A DNA stretch of 64,000 bases. Source: Saccharopolyspora dendranthemae. GTDB taxonomy: Bacteria > Actinomycetota > Actinomycetes > Mycobacteriales > Pseudonocardiaceae. This document shows, piece by piece, positions 42,685-50,305 of this stretch (position 1 is its first letter; each line of letters begins with the position of its first letter). The stretch lies in NCBI RefSeq assembly GCF_007829955.1, contig NZ_VIWX01000001.1, positions 496,001 through 560,000 of the forward strand, written 5' to 3'. The translations under genes and the position numbers were made by a program. The notes beneath the pieces are model-generated. The model saw only the letters and a list, made by a program, of their open reading frames with translations. It did not search any database and was not told the origin of the DNA.

Positions 42685-44052
42685 TCAGCCCCGCCCCCGG
42701 TGCTGGCGGAGCATCGTGGTGAAGTTCCGGAACTTCGCGGCTGCGTCCGCTGGCACGGGGTCGGAGTGGAAGTGCAGGAGCTTGTTGCGCAGATCGCGGA
42801 TCTCATCCAGTCGCGCGATCACCGTGGCGCGGTCCAACCGCCACTGCAACCGCTCCCACATGGCCTTGTTCTCCATGACGCGCTTGTAGTCGCCCATGGT
42901 GAGTCGTTCGAAGCTCGTGATGTCCCTGCCGCACACCTGTGCCACGGTCTCGATGTCGAACGCGGTCCGGAGGATCCAGCGCAACGTCCGATCCAGCTCG
43001 CCCACCTGGAGAATCGGCGCGGAAACCTCTCCGAAGAATCGCACCACGTCCGAGGTCGTGACGATTCCCTTGACCGCCTTCGTCTCGTCCCACACGAACA
43101 CGAACTCCTTGCGCTGGAGCTCTGGAAGCACGTCGAACAGATCCCGGTAGTAGGGGACGGACTCCACGTCAGCATCAATCGCGTCGGTGAGGTTCGGCTC
43201 CGCTTTGCGGTGGAAAGCGTTCACGATCGACCGCCACGTCACAGCACCCCGCAGGTTCCTCGCCCCGCTGAGAACGGCGAGCTGGGAGTAGTTGTTCAGG
43301 GTGAGGCTCGTGATAGCGGCGTCCAACGACTCGTTGGGATTGACGAAGCCCACGCCGATCAGCGGTGAGAGGTTTCCGACCGTGAAGTGGATCTCCAGGT
43401 CGACATCGTCCTCTTCATCATCAACAACCCGCACACCTTCGATGCCCGAGGTCTCCTCGACGACCTCCTCTGGTGGCGTGATCAGTGAAACCACCGTGTC
43501 CAGGGTTACCGCTCGGAAGCTAGGTGAGGTCGTCAGACCGTGGTTGGCGAGATCCGCCTCGATCTGGCCCACCTGATCACCGCGTTGTCCGATGCCCCAC
43601 AGCAGTAGCAGCTCCCGCACCGAGACGCGCTCGGGTTCGCCGTGGTCCGCGTGTTCGCGCGCTTCTCGAAGCCGTTGGTGGATGCTCTTGTGCTTCGCAT
43701 CCGCCGCCGTGCCCTCCAGGAGCTCCTGCCGCAACGCGTCCAGCAGCCTGCCCTGCCCGACCTCCTTCCACGCTCTCCAGCCGTCGATGGCCCGCGCTCC
43801 GGCGGCCACGCTGGCCGCCCGCGAGGGCGATCGGAACTCCTCACCGCCGTGGTCGAGTCTGATCCGCCCCTGGGCCGTCACGGTCGCGTTGTAGGAGACC
43901 CCGATCCGAGAGCGTTCGAACCTCAACTCGGTCCCAGCGCTGATCAACCCCGCGGCCAACAGGTCCGAGACCGTGACACGTCGGCCGTCGATGAGGTACT
44001 TGGCACGGCAGGACGCCTCCTCTGTCACGTCGGCGCCACCCTCCACGCTCAC
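42685..44052 (-). CDS. RAMA-like, CBS-pair and HEPN-like multidomain protein (third gene of ParA operon)
   Basis: The 455-residue protein has at least three parts. Residues about 17-97 read like a RAMA domain: KYLIDGRRVTVSDLLAAGLI, the strand SYNATVTAQGRIRLDHGGEE, and FRSPSRAASVAAGARAIDGW. Residues about 230-350 form a CBS pair (LIGVGFVNPNESLDAAITSL and FVFVWDETKAVKGIVTTSDV). The C-terminal 100 residues are helical, with LTMGDYKRVMENKAMWERLQ and DEIRDLRNKLLHFHSDP; RNKLLH matches the RX4H nuclease motif of HEPN domains, most like the Swt1 type. A link between DNA recognition, ligand sensing and RNA cleavage is suggested. GTG 44052 overlaps the upstream stop. Confidence 0.65.
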   Translation of the reverse strand: MSVEGGADVTEEASCRAKYLIDGRRVTVSDLLAAGLISAGTELRFERSRIGVSYNATVTAQGRIRLDHGGEEFRSPSRAASVAAGARAIDGWRAWKEVGQGRLLDALRQELLEGTAADAKHKSIHQRLREAREHADHGEPERVSVRELLLLWGIGQRGDQVGQIEADLANHGLTTSPSFRAVTLDTVVSLITPPEEVVEETSGIEGVRVVDDEEDDVDLEIHFTVGNLSPLIGVGFVNPNESLDAAITSLTLNNYSQLAVLSGARNLRGAVTWRSIVNAFHRKAEPNLTDAIDADVESVPYYRDLFDVLPELQRKEFVFVWDETKAVKGIVTTSDVVRFFGEVSAPILQVGELDRTLRWILRTAFDIETVAQVCGRDITSFERLTMGDYKRVMENKAMWERLQWRLDRATVIARLDEIRDLRNKLLHFHSDPVPADAAAKFRNFTTMLRQHRGRG

Positions 44053-44672
44053 CACTCCCGCAGTCCCGCGTACTTCCGGCGCGCACCGATCGCTTGTTTG
44101 AGGACCCGCCGCTTCAGCTTACGCAGGCTCAGGCGGTTCACCCGGGTGAGCCCCAGCGCAGCAGCAACGGCCAGCAGCGACTCCCTGTTCAAGCGCAGGG
44201 AGTCGAGGTAGAGCATTCCCTCCTCTTCCGTCTCCGTCTCGCGCAGCCGTGCACCGATGGCCTCTGCGCGCGGGTCCGTCGCCGTGTCGTCCCGCTCGGG
44301 TTCCTTCGGCGGCGGAACCGGTTTCGGAGAACCGGAGGCGAGCAGGTCTAGCAGCCGGTCCCGTGACAGTTTGCTGTACCCGGTGAACCCGTTCTGCTTC
44401 GCGAGCTCCTTCAGTTCCTTCACCGACAGCCCGGCGTTGATCAGATGCGCGCGCCGTTCATCTTCCGACGAGAGCTCGGCGAGCCCGCCCGATGTCTTCG
44501 CCTCCCCGCGAGGTTCAACCCGATCGGCCTCAGCGCGCACATTCTCGGCAGGAGCGGACAACGACAAGCCCATCGCACCGCTGACGAGGGCATCGATCGT
44601 GCGATCGTCCTGCTCGGCGAAGAACTCCCACGCGAGGGCGTTGAGAGCGATCATTCTGCGCAGGTCGCTCAT
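44049..44672 (-). CDS. SAP/Rho-N-like helical protein (second gene of ParA operon)
   Basis: The 207-residue protein begins MSDLRRMIALNALAWEFFAE. A central module INAGLSVKELKELAKQNGFT with GYSKLSRDRLLDLLA matches the Rho N-terminal/SAP pattern, a small helical nucleic-acid-binding fold. A second similar module, LYLDSLRLNRESLLAVAAAL then LTRVNRLSLRKLKRRVLKQA, ends the protein with a basic GARRKYAGLR tail. Between them is a charged Pro-rich linker. It is coupled by ATGA to the ParA gene and by GTGA to the RAMA/CBS/HEPN gene. It may hold the complex on DNA or RNA. Confidence 0.65.
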   Translation of the reverse strand: MSDLRRMIALNALAWEFFAEQDDRTIDALVSGAMGLSLSAPAENVRAEADRVEPRGEAKTSGGLAELSSEDERRAHLINAGLSVKELKELAKQNGFTGYSKLSRDRLLDLLASGSPKPVPPPKEPERDDTATDPRAEAIGARLRETETEEEGMLYLDSLRLNRESLLAVAAALGLTRVNRLSLRKLKRRVLKQAIGARRKYAGLREW

Positions 44673-45628
44673 CCGCTGACCTCCCCGGTCAGCGAGAGCG
44701 AATCCAGCACCTCATCGGTGAGCCGCTCGAACTCCTGGACCACCTCGTCGCTACCTGGTGCCGAGAGCATCGGCGGAACAGCCTTCTCCGGTTCTCCGGC
44801 GAAGTGCCGGGTGCTGTTGCGTATCGTGCTTTCCAGCACCGGTACCCCGGAGTTGACCTGCGCCTCGTCGATGTAGTTCTGGTGGGCAGCCGTCACCCGC
44901 TGCGAGTAGATCTGCACCATCGTGAACACGACCCCGAGGAATTCCGGGTTGATCGGACCGTGCTCGCCCTTCCCGCCGTAGCCGGCGAAGTCGTTGAACT
45001 CCCGCACGAGCTTCCGGCAATTGCCCTCCAGGTAGGTCAACCCGAGCGTGGAGAGGTAGTCGGCCTTGGCAGGAACCAGGATCCGCTCGCTCGCCACGAT
45101 CGCGGTCTTGGTGACCAGGCCGAAATTCGGTGCGCAATCGAACAGCACGAGGTCGTAGTCGCTCAAGCGCTCATCGGCGAGCTCGCGGCGGAGGCAGTCG
45201 TGCAGTTCGAGGAACCGCTGCTGAGAGCTGGCCAGGGTGGTCGTACCTCCCAGCAGAGCGGCGAGCTTGAGGTCGACGTCGATGAGCCCGAGGTGCGAGG
45301 AGATCAGGTCGAGCCGTCCGGTTGCGCTACCCAGCTGCTCGTTCACGGCCTCCGGTGTCACCACGAGATCCGCGAGCGAGACCTCCCGCCCTGGCATGTC
45401 GCCCTCGTACCACTGCTTGATGGTGTGCGAGTCCTTGATCCGGTCGTGCCATTCGTCGATAGAGAAGAACGAGAAGGTCAGGTTCGTCTGCGGGTCGAGG
45501 TCGATGAGCAGGACCCGCAGACCGCGACTGGCGGCCACTGCTCCGAGATTCGCGGTGAGGGTCGTCTTCCCCACCCCGCCCTTGTAGTTCATGACTGCAA
45601 CGACCCGCACGAGTGCCCCCAAAGCCAT
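44669..45628 (-). CDS. ParA/Soj-family ATPase (first gene of a three-gene operon)
   Basis: The protein is about 319 residues from ATG 45628; a GTG at 45610 is also possible. The deviant Walker A is MNYKGGVGKTTLTANLGAVA, Walker A' is LLIDLDPQTNLTF, and Walker B is LVLFDCAPNFG. It is chromosomal and has no parB or parS next to it, so it is not an ordinary partition gene. The two coupled downstream genes replace a ParB. ParA ATPases position cargo on the nucleoid, so a DNA-surveying role for the complex is a reasonable inference. The upstream gap of 178 bases probably holds the promoter. Confidence 0.85.
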   Translation of the reverse strand: MALGALVRVVAVMNYKGGVGKTTLTANLGAVAASRGLRVLLIDLDPQTNLTFSFFSIDEWHDRIKDSHTIKQWYEGDMPGREVSLADLVVTPEAVNEQLGSATGRLDLISSHLGLIDVDLKLAALLGGTTTLASSQQRFLELHDCLRRELADERLSDYDLVLFDCAPNFGLVTKTAIVASERILVPAKADYLSTLGLTYLEGNCRKLVREFNDFAGYGGKGEHGPINPEFLGVVFTMVQIYSQRVTAAHQNYIDEAQVNSGVPVLESTIRNSTRHFAGEPEKAVPPMLSAPGSDEVVQEFERLTDEVLDSLSLTGEVSG

Positions 45629-45806
45629 CTCAGTGCTCGGCAAATTGGTCAGCAGCTCTCAAGATCATCCTTTGGGCTGCTCAATGACCTTGGCAGAAGG
45701 CACGTTCCGAGGACAACCGAAAGGCAGCCGCATCGACACGAACGTACGTGCGGTCGTGACCCGTTTGCCGCAACGACATTCGCGACGGCGTCGGATTCAG
45801 CCGGAT

Positions 45807-46433
45807 TCAGCTATAGGCGCGGAGGAAGGTGTCGACTCCGTCTGCGATGAGGTCGTGGAGCTCTTCGGGTTTGCTCGCGATGTCCGGGGTCTCGTCGATG
45901 ACGTCGAGGGCCAGACGCATGGTCAGCGCGATGAAGTGCTGGACCGCGCGGCGCGGGTTCGGAACGCGGAGATCCCCGGCTTCGGCGTAGCGGAGGAAGC
46001 GCTCCTGCAGGGAGCGCTCGGGCTCGTCGTCGAGCTCTTCCGGGAGGCGCGAGGTCTGACTGTGGAGTCGGCGGAAGTTGACGTAGACCGACGACGGGAA
46101 CGTTTCCGTCGTGACCCGCTGGGCGAAGGCGTGCAGCGCCTCGCGGAGGTCTCGGTCTTCGGTGAGCTCTTCGTCGATGGCGGCGCGGATGGTCCGCAGC
46201 AGCACCTCGCCGGAGCGTTCCAGGACCCCGTGGAACAGGGCTCGCTTGTCGCCGAAGTGGTCGTAGACGGTGCGCTTGGAGACCTCTGCGCGGGCGGCGA
46301 TGGCGTCCACGCTGACGACGTCGAAGCCTTCGGAGACGAACAGCTCCTCGGCGGCGTCCAGGATCGCCGCGCGCTTCATCTCGGTCCGCCGCTGCCGCCC
46401 GGGCGCCTGCGGGGCCGTCTTCGGTGTCGCCAT
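45807..46433 (-). CDS. TetR-family repressor of the adjacent MFS/monooxygenase operon
   Basis: The 208-residue protein has the HTH RAAILDAAEELFVSEGFDVV then IAARAEVSKRTVYDHFGDKR and a C-terminal ligand domain typical of TetR. It is divergent from the MFS pump, with a 19-bp palindrome between. It probably represses both genes until a drug-like ligand binds. ATG 46433 (MATPKTAP) is chosen; ATG 46442 is a possible alternative. Confidence 0.88.
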   Translation of the reverse strand: MATPKTAPQAPGRQRRTEMKRAAILDAAEELFVSEGFDVVSVDAIAARAEVSKRTVYDHFGDKRALFHGVLERSGEVLLRTIRAAIDEELTEDRDLREALHAFAQRVTTETFPSSVYVNFRRLHSQTSRLPEELDDEPERSLQERFLRYAEAGDLRVPNPRRAVQHFIALTMRLALDVIDETPDIASKPEELHDLIADGVDTFLRAYS

Positions 46434-46460
46434 GGTCCTCATCCTATTCTCAGGCAAACC

Positions 46461-46479
46461 ACACTACACCGTGTAGTGT
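46461..46479. promoter_or_regulatory. Palindromic TetR operator
   Basis: ACACTACACCGTGTAGTGT is a perfect 19-bp palindrome around the central C, with TACAC/GTGTA inner arms as in many TetR-family sites. It lies centrally in the 89-base divergent region. Confidence 0.75.
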
Positions 46480-46522
46480 AGTTTCTGTCAGGCAACGAGC
46501 ACGTCGACGCGAGGAGTGGCGC

Positions 46523-47932
46523 ATGCAGGTCATCGACGGCGTGGAGAGCGGGCTCCACACCAGGTGGAACCGACGGCTCATCGGCCTGGTGACGGTGCTG
46601 GTCCTGGTCAACTTCATGGTCGACACCGCCATCACCGCACCGCTGATCGTCCTGCCGCAGATGCTCGAGCACTTCGGCACCGACCAGGCCGCGTGGCTCA
46701 ACGCCAGCGCGATGCTCGCGGGCGCGATGTGGGCTCCCCTGCTCGGCAAGAGCGCCGACGTCCACGGCAAGCGCAAGATCCTGGTGCTCACGCTGCTGAT
46801 CAGCTGCGCGGGTGCCCTGGTGTGCGCGGTGGCGCCCACCACGTGGGCGTTCGTGGCGGGCCGGCTGCTGCAGGGCTCAGCCGTGGCGGCGTTGTTCCTG
46901 ACGGTGGCGATCGTGCGCGACGTCTGCGCGCCGCGGCTGGCGATGGTCGTCGTCGGCATCGTGACCTCGGGATCAGCCGTGCTCAACATCGTGTCGCGCT
47001 TCGCGACGGAGAATCTCGCCGCCGAGAACGGTTTCCAGGTCCTGTTCGTCCTCTCCGCCGCGGTCGCGGCCGCGATGGCGCTGGCGGTGCGAGCCGTGGT
47101 CGCCGAGTCGCCGATCACCACCCCGGGCAGGATCGATTTCGGCGGAGCAGCACTGCTCGGCACCGGCCTGATCGGCGTGCTCAGCTACATCAGCCTCGGC
47201 TCCGAGCTCGGGTGGCTGGAGATCGGACCTCTCGTGCTGCTCATCGCCGGTGCGGCGGCCCTTGCGCGGTGGTGGGTCGTCTCCGCTCGCGCGGAGGAGC
47301 CGTTGATCGACGTGCGGGGCCTCGGCGGTCCGCTGCTGCTCACCCTGCTGATCGTGGTGCTGGCGACCGGCTCGTACCAGAGCATGCTGCAACTGCTGCC
47401 GCTCGTCGGGGACGTCCCGCTCAGCCAGGGCCTCGGGTACGGACTCGCCGGCCAGGGATCGACCGCGATGCTGCTGGCCGCACCGGGTGTCGGCGTCATG
47501 ATCGGCGGACCGCTGGCCGGGGTCCTGGCGGCGCGCTTCGGACCGGTGGTGACGCTGGCCGGGGCCGTGGCCCTCGGAACGATCGGCACCGCGGGCATGT
47601 TCGCCGGAGTCGGCTCGTTCCCGACCGCCCTGGTGTTCGCGCTCCTGCTGGGTTTCACCGTGGGAGCGCTGGGCACCTCGGGGTTCAACGTCGCGGGCAG
47701 CCTCGCGCCCGCGAGTCAGCAGGCGACGGTGTCGAGCCTGGTCATGGTCGTGGTGGCGATCGGTTCCGTGGTGTTCAACTTCGTCGGCTCGGCCGTGCTG
47801 CGAGCCACCGCGCTGCCCGCCGCGTACTCGGGGGCGGGCGTGTTCACCTACATCGCGATCGCCTCCGTCGCCTTCGGCGTGTCCACCGCGCTCGCCGTCG
47901 TGCTCATCCGTCAGCGCAAGTCCACCAGGTGA
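46523..47932 (+). CDS. MFS multidrug efflux pump (DHA2-like)
   Basis: The 469-residue protein has 12-14 TM helices. VNFMVDTAITAPLIVLPQML is helix 1, GKSADVHGKRKILVLTLLIS is loop 2-3, and GRLLQGSAVAALFLTVAIVR covers the family motif in helix 4. GAGGAGTGGCGC precedes ATG 46523. It is followed after 11 bases by a TetX-like flavin monooxygenase gene and controlled by the divergent TetR, an arrangement typical of inducible drug resistance. It likely exports the compound sensed by TetR. Confidence 0.85.
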   Translation: MQVIDGVESGLHTRWNRRLIGLVTVLVLVNFMVDTAITAPLIVLPQMLEHFGTDQAAWLNASAMLAGAMWAPLLGKSADVHGKRKILVLTLLISCAGALVCAVAPTTWAFVAGRLLQGSAVAALFLTVAIVRDVCAPRLAMVVVGIVTSGSAVLNIVSRFATENLAAENGFQVLFVLSAAVAAAMALAVRAVVAESPITTPGRIDFGGAALLGTGLIGVLSYISLGSELGWLEIGPLVLLIAGAAALARWWVVSARAEEPLIDVRGLGGPLLLTLLIVVLATGSYQSMLQLLPLVGDVPLSQGLGYGLAGQGSTAMLLAAPGVGVMIGGPLAGVLAARFGPVVTLAGAVALGTIGTAGMFAGVGSFPTALVFALLLGFTVGALGTSGFNVAGSLAPASQQATVSSLVMVVVAIGSVVFNFVGSAVLRATALPAAYSGAGVFTYIAIASVAFGVSTALAVVLIRQRKSTR

Positions 47933-47943
47933 AGGAGAAGGAC

Positions 47944-49107
47944 ATGAGAGTGTTGGTATCAGGTGCGAGCATCGCCGGACCGGCGACAGCGTTCTGGCTG
48001 CACCGCAACGGGTTCGAGGTCACGGTCGTCGAGAAGGCCGCGGCGGTGCGCGATGGCGGCTACCCGATCGACGTGCGGGGAACCGCGCTGGAAGTCGTCC
48101 GGCGGATGGGGATCTTGCCGCAGCTGCAGGACGCCGACATCGAGACCCGGCGGCTGACGTTCCTCGAGGCCGACGGAACCGTGGCGGCGGCCGTGCACCC
48201 GCAGCACGTCGCGGGCGGCGTCGACGGGCAGGACCTGGAGGTCCGCCGCGGCGACCTGACCTCGGTGCTCTACGAAGCCGTGCGCGACGACGTGGAGTTC
48301 GTGTTCCACGACTCGATCGACGTGCTGGACGAGCACCCGGAGGGAGTGCGGGTCACCTTCCGCAGCGGCGCGCAGCGGGACTTCGACCTGGTGGTGGGCG
48401 CCGACGGGATGCACTCCCGGACACGGGAGCTCACCTTCGGCCCCGAGCTCCCGTTCCACCGCTACCTGGGGTTCTGCTTCGCCGGGTTCACCATGCCCAA
48501 CACCTTCGGGCTCTCCCACGAGATCATCATGTGGAACGCTCCGGGCCGTGGCGCGGCGCTCTACGGCGTCCAGGACGGCGACGTGGTGCACGGGTTCCTC
48601 AACTTCGTCGGCCCGCAGCCGCCGATGGAGCTGCTGCGGGATCCCGAGGCGCAGCGCGAGCTGGTCGCCGACGCGTTCGCCGGTGACGGCTGGGAGGTCC
48701 CGTCGATGGTCAAGGCCATGCGCGAGGCCGACGACCTGTTCTTCGACACGGTCAGCCAGATCCACCTGCCCGCGTGGTCCCGGGGCCGCGTCGCCCTGGT
48801 CGGCGACGCCGCCTACGCCCCGTCCTTCCTGACCGGTCAGGGGTCGAGCCTCGCGCTGGTCGGGGCTTACCTGCTCGCCGACGCGCTGGCGTCCACCACC
48901 GACCACGCCGAGGCGTTCGCCGCCTACGAAGCGAACCTTCGGGAGTTCGTCGAGCTCAACCAAGCCCTCGTCGGGGAGGGGGACGCGGCTTTGTTCCCGA
49001 CCACGGAGGAGGCGTTGGAGAAGCGCAACTCGGGCCTCCGCGGGATCACCGAACCACCACCGGCGACCGGGCACCCCGAGCATTCCGCGCTGACCCTCCC
49101 CGACTGA
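47944..49107 (+). CDS. TetX-like FAD-dependent monooxygenase
   Basis: The 387-residue protein has the Rossmann start MRVLVSGASIAGPATAFWLH, the motif DLVVGADGMHSRTRELTFG, and RVALVGDAAYAPSFLTGQGS (GD motif). GASIAGP plus GYPIDVRGTA is characteristic of the TetX-like/aromatic hydroxylase group that includes tetracycline and rifamycin inactivators as well as pathway enzymes. Coupled to an MFS pump and TetR, it probably modifies a toxic compound. Substrate unknown. A GGAGAAGG site lies before the ATG. Confidence 0.85.
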   Translation: MRVLVSGASIAGPATAFWLHRNGFEVTVVEKAAAVRDGGYPIDVRGTALEVVRRMGILPQLQDADIETRRLTFLEADGTVAAAVHPQHVAGGVDGQDLEVRRGDLTSVLYEAVRDDVEFVFHDSIDVLDEHPEGVRVTFRSGAQRDFDLVVGADGMHSRTRELTFGPELPFHRYLGFCFAGFTMPNTFGLSHEIIMWNAPGRGAALYGVQDGDVVHGFLNFVGPQPPMELLRDPEAQRELVADAFAGDGWEVPSMVKAMREADDLFFDTVSQIHLPAWSRGRVALVGDAAYAPSFLTGQGSSLALVGAYLLADALASTTDHAEAFAAYEANLREFVELNQALVGEGDAALFPTTEEALEKRNSGLRGITEPPPATGHPEHSALTLPD

Positions 49108-49118
49108 CCGTCACGCGC

Positions 49119-50123
49119 TCACGGCAGGAGGTCTCGTCGAGCCGCTTCGGTCATCTCCGCCGCGTGGTGGAGGCCGGTTTCGGTGAAGTGGGCGTGCAGC
49201 TCGCCCAGTTCCCGCTCGACCGCGGTCGGCTCGGCGCCTCGGCGGGCTCGGCTCTTGACCAGGCCGAGCCGGGCCAGCGCCTCGCCCCGGGGCTCGCTGA
49301 TGCTCGTGAACTCCTCCACCGTGTCCCGGTACACGCGCTCGGCCTCGGCGTAGCGGCCGGCGCGGTAGAGGACGTTGCCGCGCATCTTGTGGTTGTAGGC
49401 GAGCGCCGCTTCGAGACGCATCCGGCGGCAGGCGCCTTCTGCTTCGGCGAGCAGGGCCAACGCCTCGTCGACCTCACCTCGCAGCGAGGTGAGGTCGGCG
49501 ATCCCCCGCAGCGCCCAGGCCCGGCCGCGCTGGTCGTCACCGTCGGTCGCGATCTGGCAGGCCTCGGTGAACATCGCCAGCGCGACGTCGTGATCGCCGT
49601 CGTGCCGGTGGATCTGCGCGATCCCCTCCAGCGCCCACACGATGTGCCTGGGCTGACCGTCGGCCCGCGCCTCGGCGAGGAGCTGCTCGTGCAACCGCAG
49701 AGTTCCGGCGAAATCCCCTTGCACCCGGCCTGTTTCGGCGAGCCCGGCGAGCGCGTACCCGCGCGCCACGCGGTCGGTGCCCGTTTCGGCGGCTGCCGCG
49801 GCGCGGCTCAGCAAGCGGTGCGCCAGCACGTACCGCCCGCGTTGCCGGGCGAGGGTCCCCCCGCTCCACAGCGCCCACGCCATCGCGTCCCGATCGGCCG
49901 CCTCGCGCGCCGCGCGATAGCTCGCGCGCCAGGCGCGCTCCGCCCGGTCCACCCTGCCCAGTCGCCTGCACGCCTCGGCGATCGCCAGCAGCGCCCCCGC
50001 GCGCTCACCGGGCCCGGTCGCGGCCGCGTCGTGCCGCTCGGCCTGTTCCAGCACCTCGTCGAGCGACGCGTTCACCGACAACGCTGCGAGCCCACCGCGG
50101 TATTCGGCCGCCTTGGCGTGCAT
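49119..50123 (-). CDS. Tetratricopeptide-repeat protein
   Basis: The 334-residue all-helical protein has at least six TPR-like units, such as AERAWRASYRAAREAADRDA, then ALAGLAETGRVQGDFAGTLR, then LEGIAQIHRHDGDHDVALAM, and HKMRGNVLYRAGRYAEAERV. There is no DNA-binding or catalytic domain. It is a likely protein-interaction scaffold. It stands alone. The ATG follows GGAGGGAGACCC, and a long hairpin lies upstream of it at 50144-50176. Confidence 0.82.
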   Translation of the reverse strand: MHAKAAEYRGGLAALSVNASLDEVLEQAERHDAAATGPGERAGALLAIAEACRRLGRVDRAERAWRASYRAAREAADRDAMAWALWSGGTLARQRGRYVLAHRLLSRAAAAAETGTDRVARGYALAGLAETGRVQGDFAGTLRLHEQLLAEARADGQPRHIVWALEGIAQIHRHDGDHDVALAMFTEACQIATDGDDQRGRAWALRGIADLTSLRGEVDEALALLAEAEGACRRMRLEAALAYNHKMRGNVLYRAGRYAEAERVYRDTVEEFTSISEPRGEALARLGLVKSRARRGAEPTAVERELGELHAHFTETGLHHAAEMTEAARRDLLP

Positions 50124-50143
50124 GGGTCTCCCTCCAGTAAGCG

Positions 50144-50176
50144 GATCACCCGGCCCTCGGTGAGGACCGGGTGATC
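50144..50176 (-). promoter_or_regulatory. Hairpin in the leader of the TPR gene
   Basis: GATCACCCGG (50144-50153) is inverted exactly at 50167-50176, and CCTC/GAGG extend the stem inside, leaving a three-base loop. It lies about 20 bases upstream of the TPR start. It may be a terminator for the efe operon side, an attenuator or an mRNA-stability element. Confidence 0.45.
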
Positions 50177-50267
50177 ATGTCCACTGGAGAAATTACGGAC
50201 GCTGCAGTGCCGAAACCTCCGGCCGAATCCCGGAAAAAACCAGGTCGGGAACCCTGAGAACGACCCG

Positions 50268-50283
50268 TACGACCAAAGTCGTA
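50268..50283. terminator. Short hairpin downstream of efeB
   Basis: TACGAC (50268-50273) and GTCGTA (50278-50283) are inverted around CAAA, about 22 bases past the efeB stop. A weak terminator candidate for the efe operon. Confidence 0.35.
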
Positions 50284-50305
50284 GGACCCTGAGCGAAGCG
50301 GCCGA

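Noticed and set aside
44669..45628. Plasmid or chromosome partition locus (parAB)
   Set aside because: There is no ParB-like gene and no parS-like repeat (TGTTTCACGTGAAACA) near the gene.
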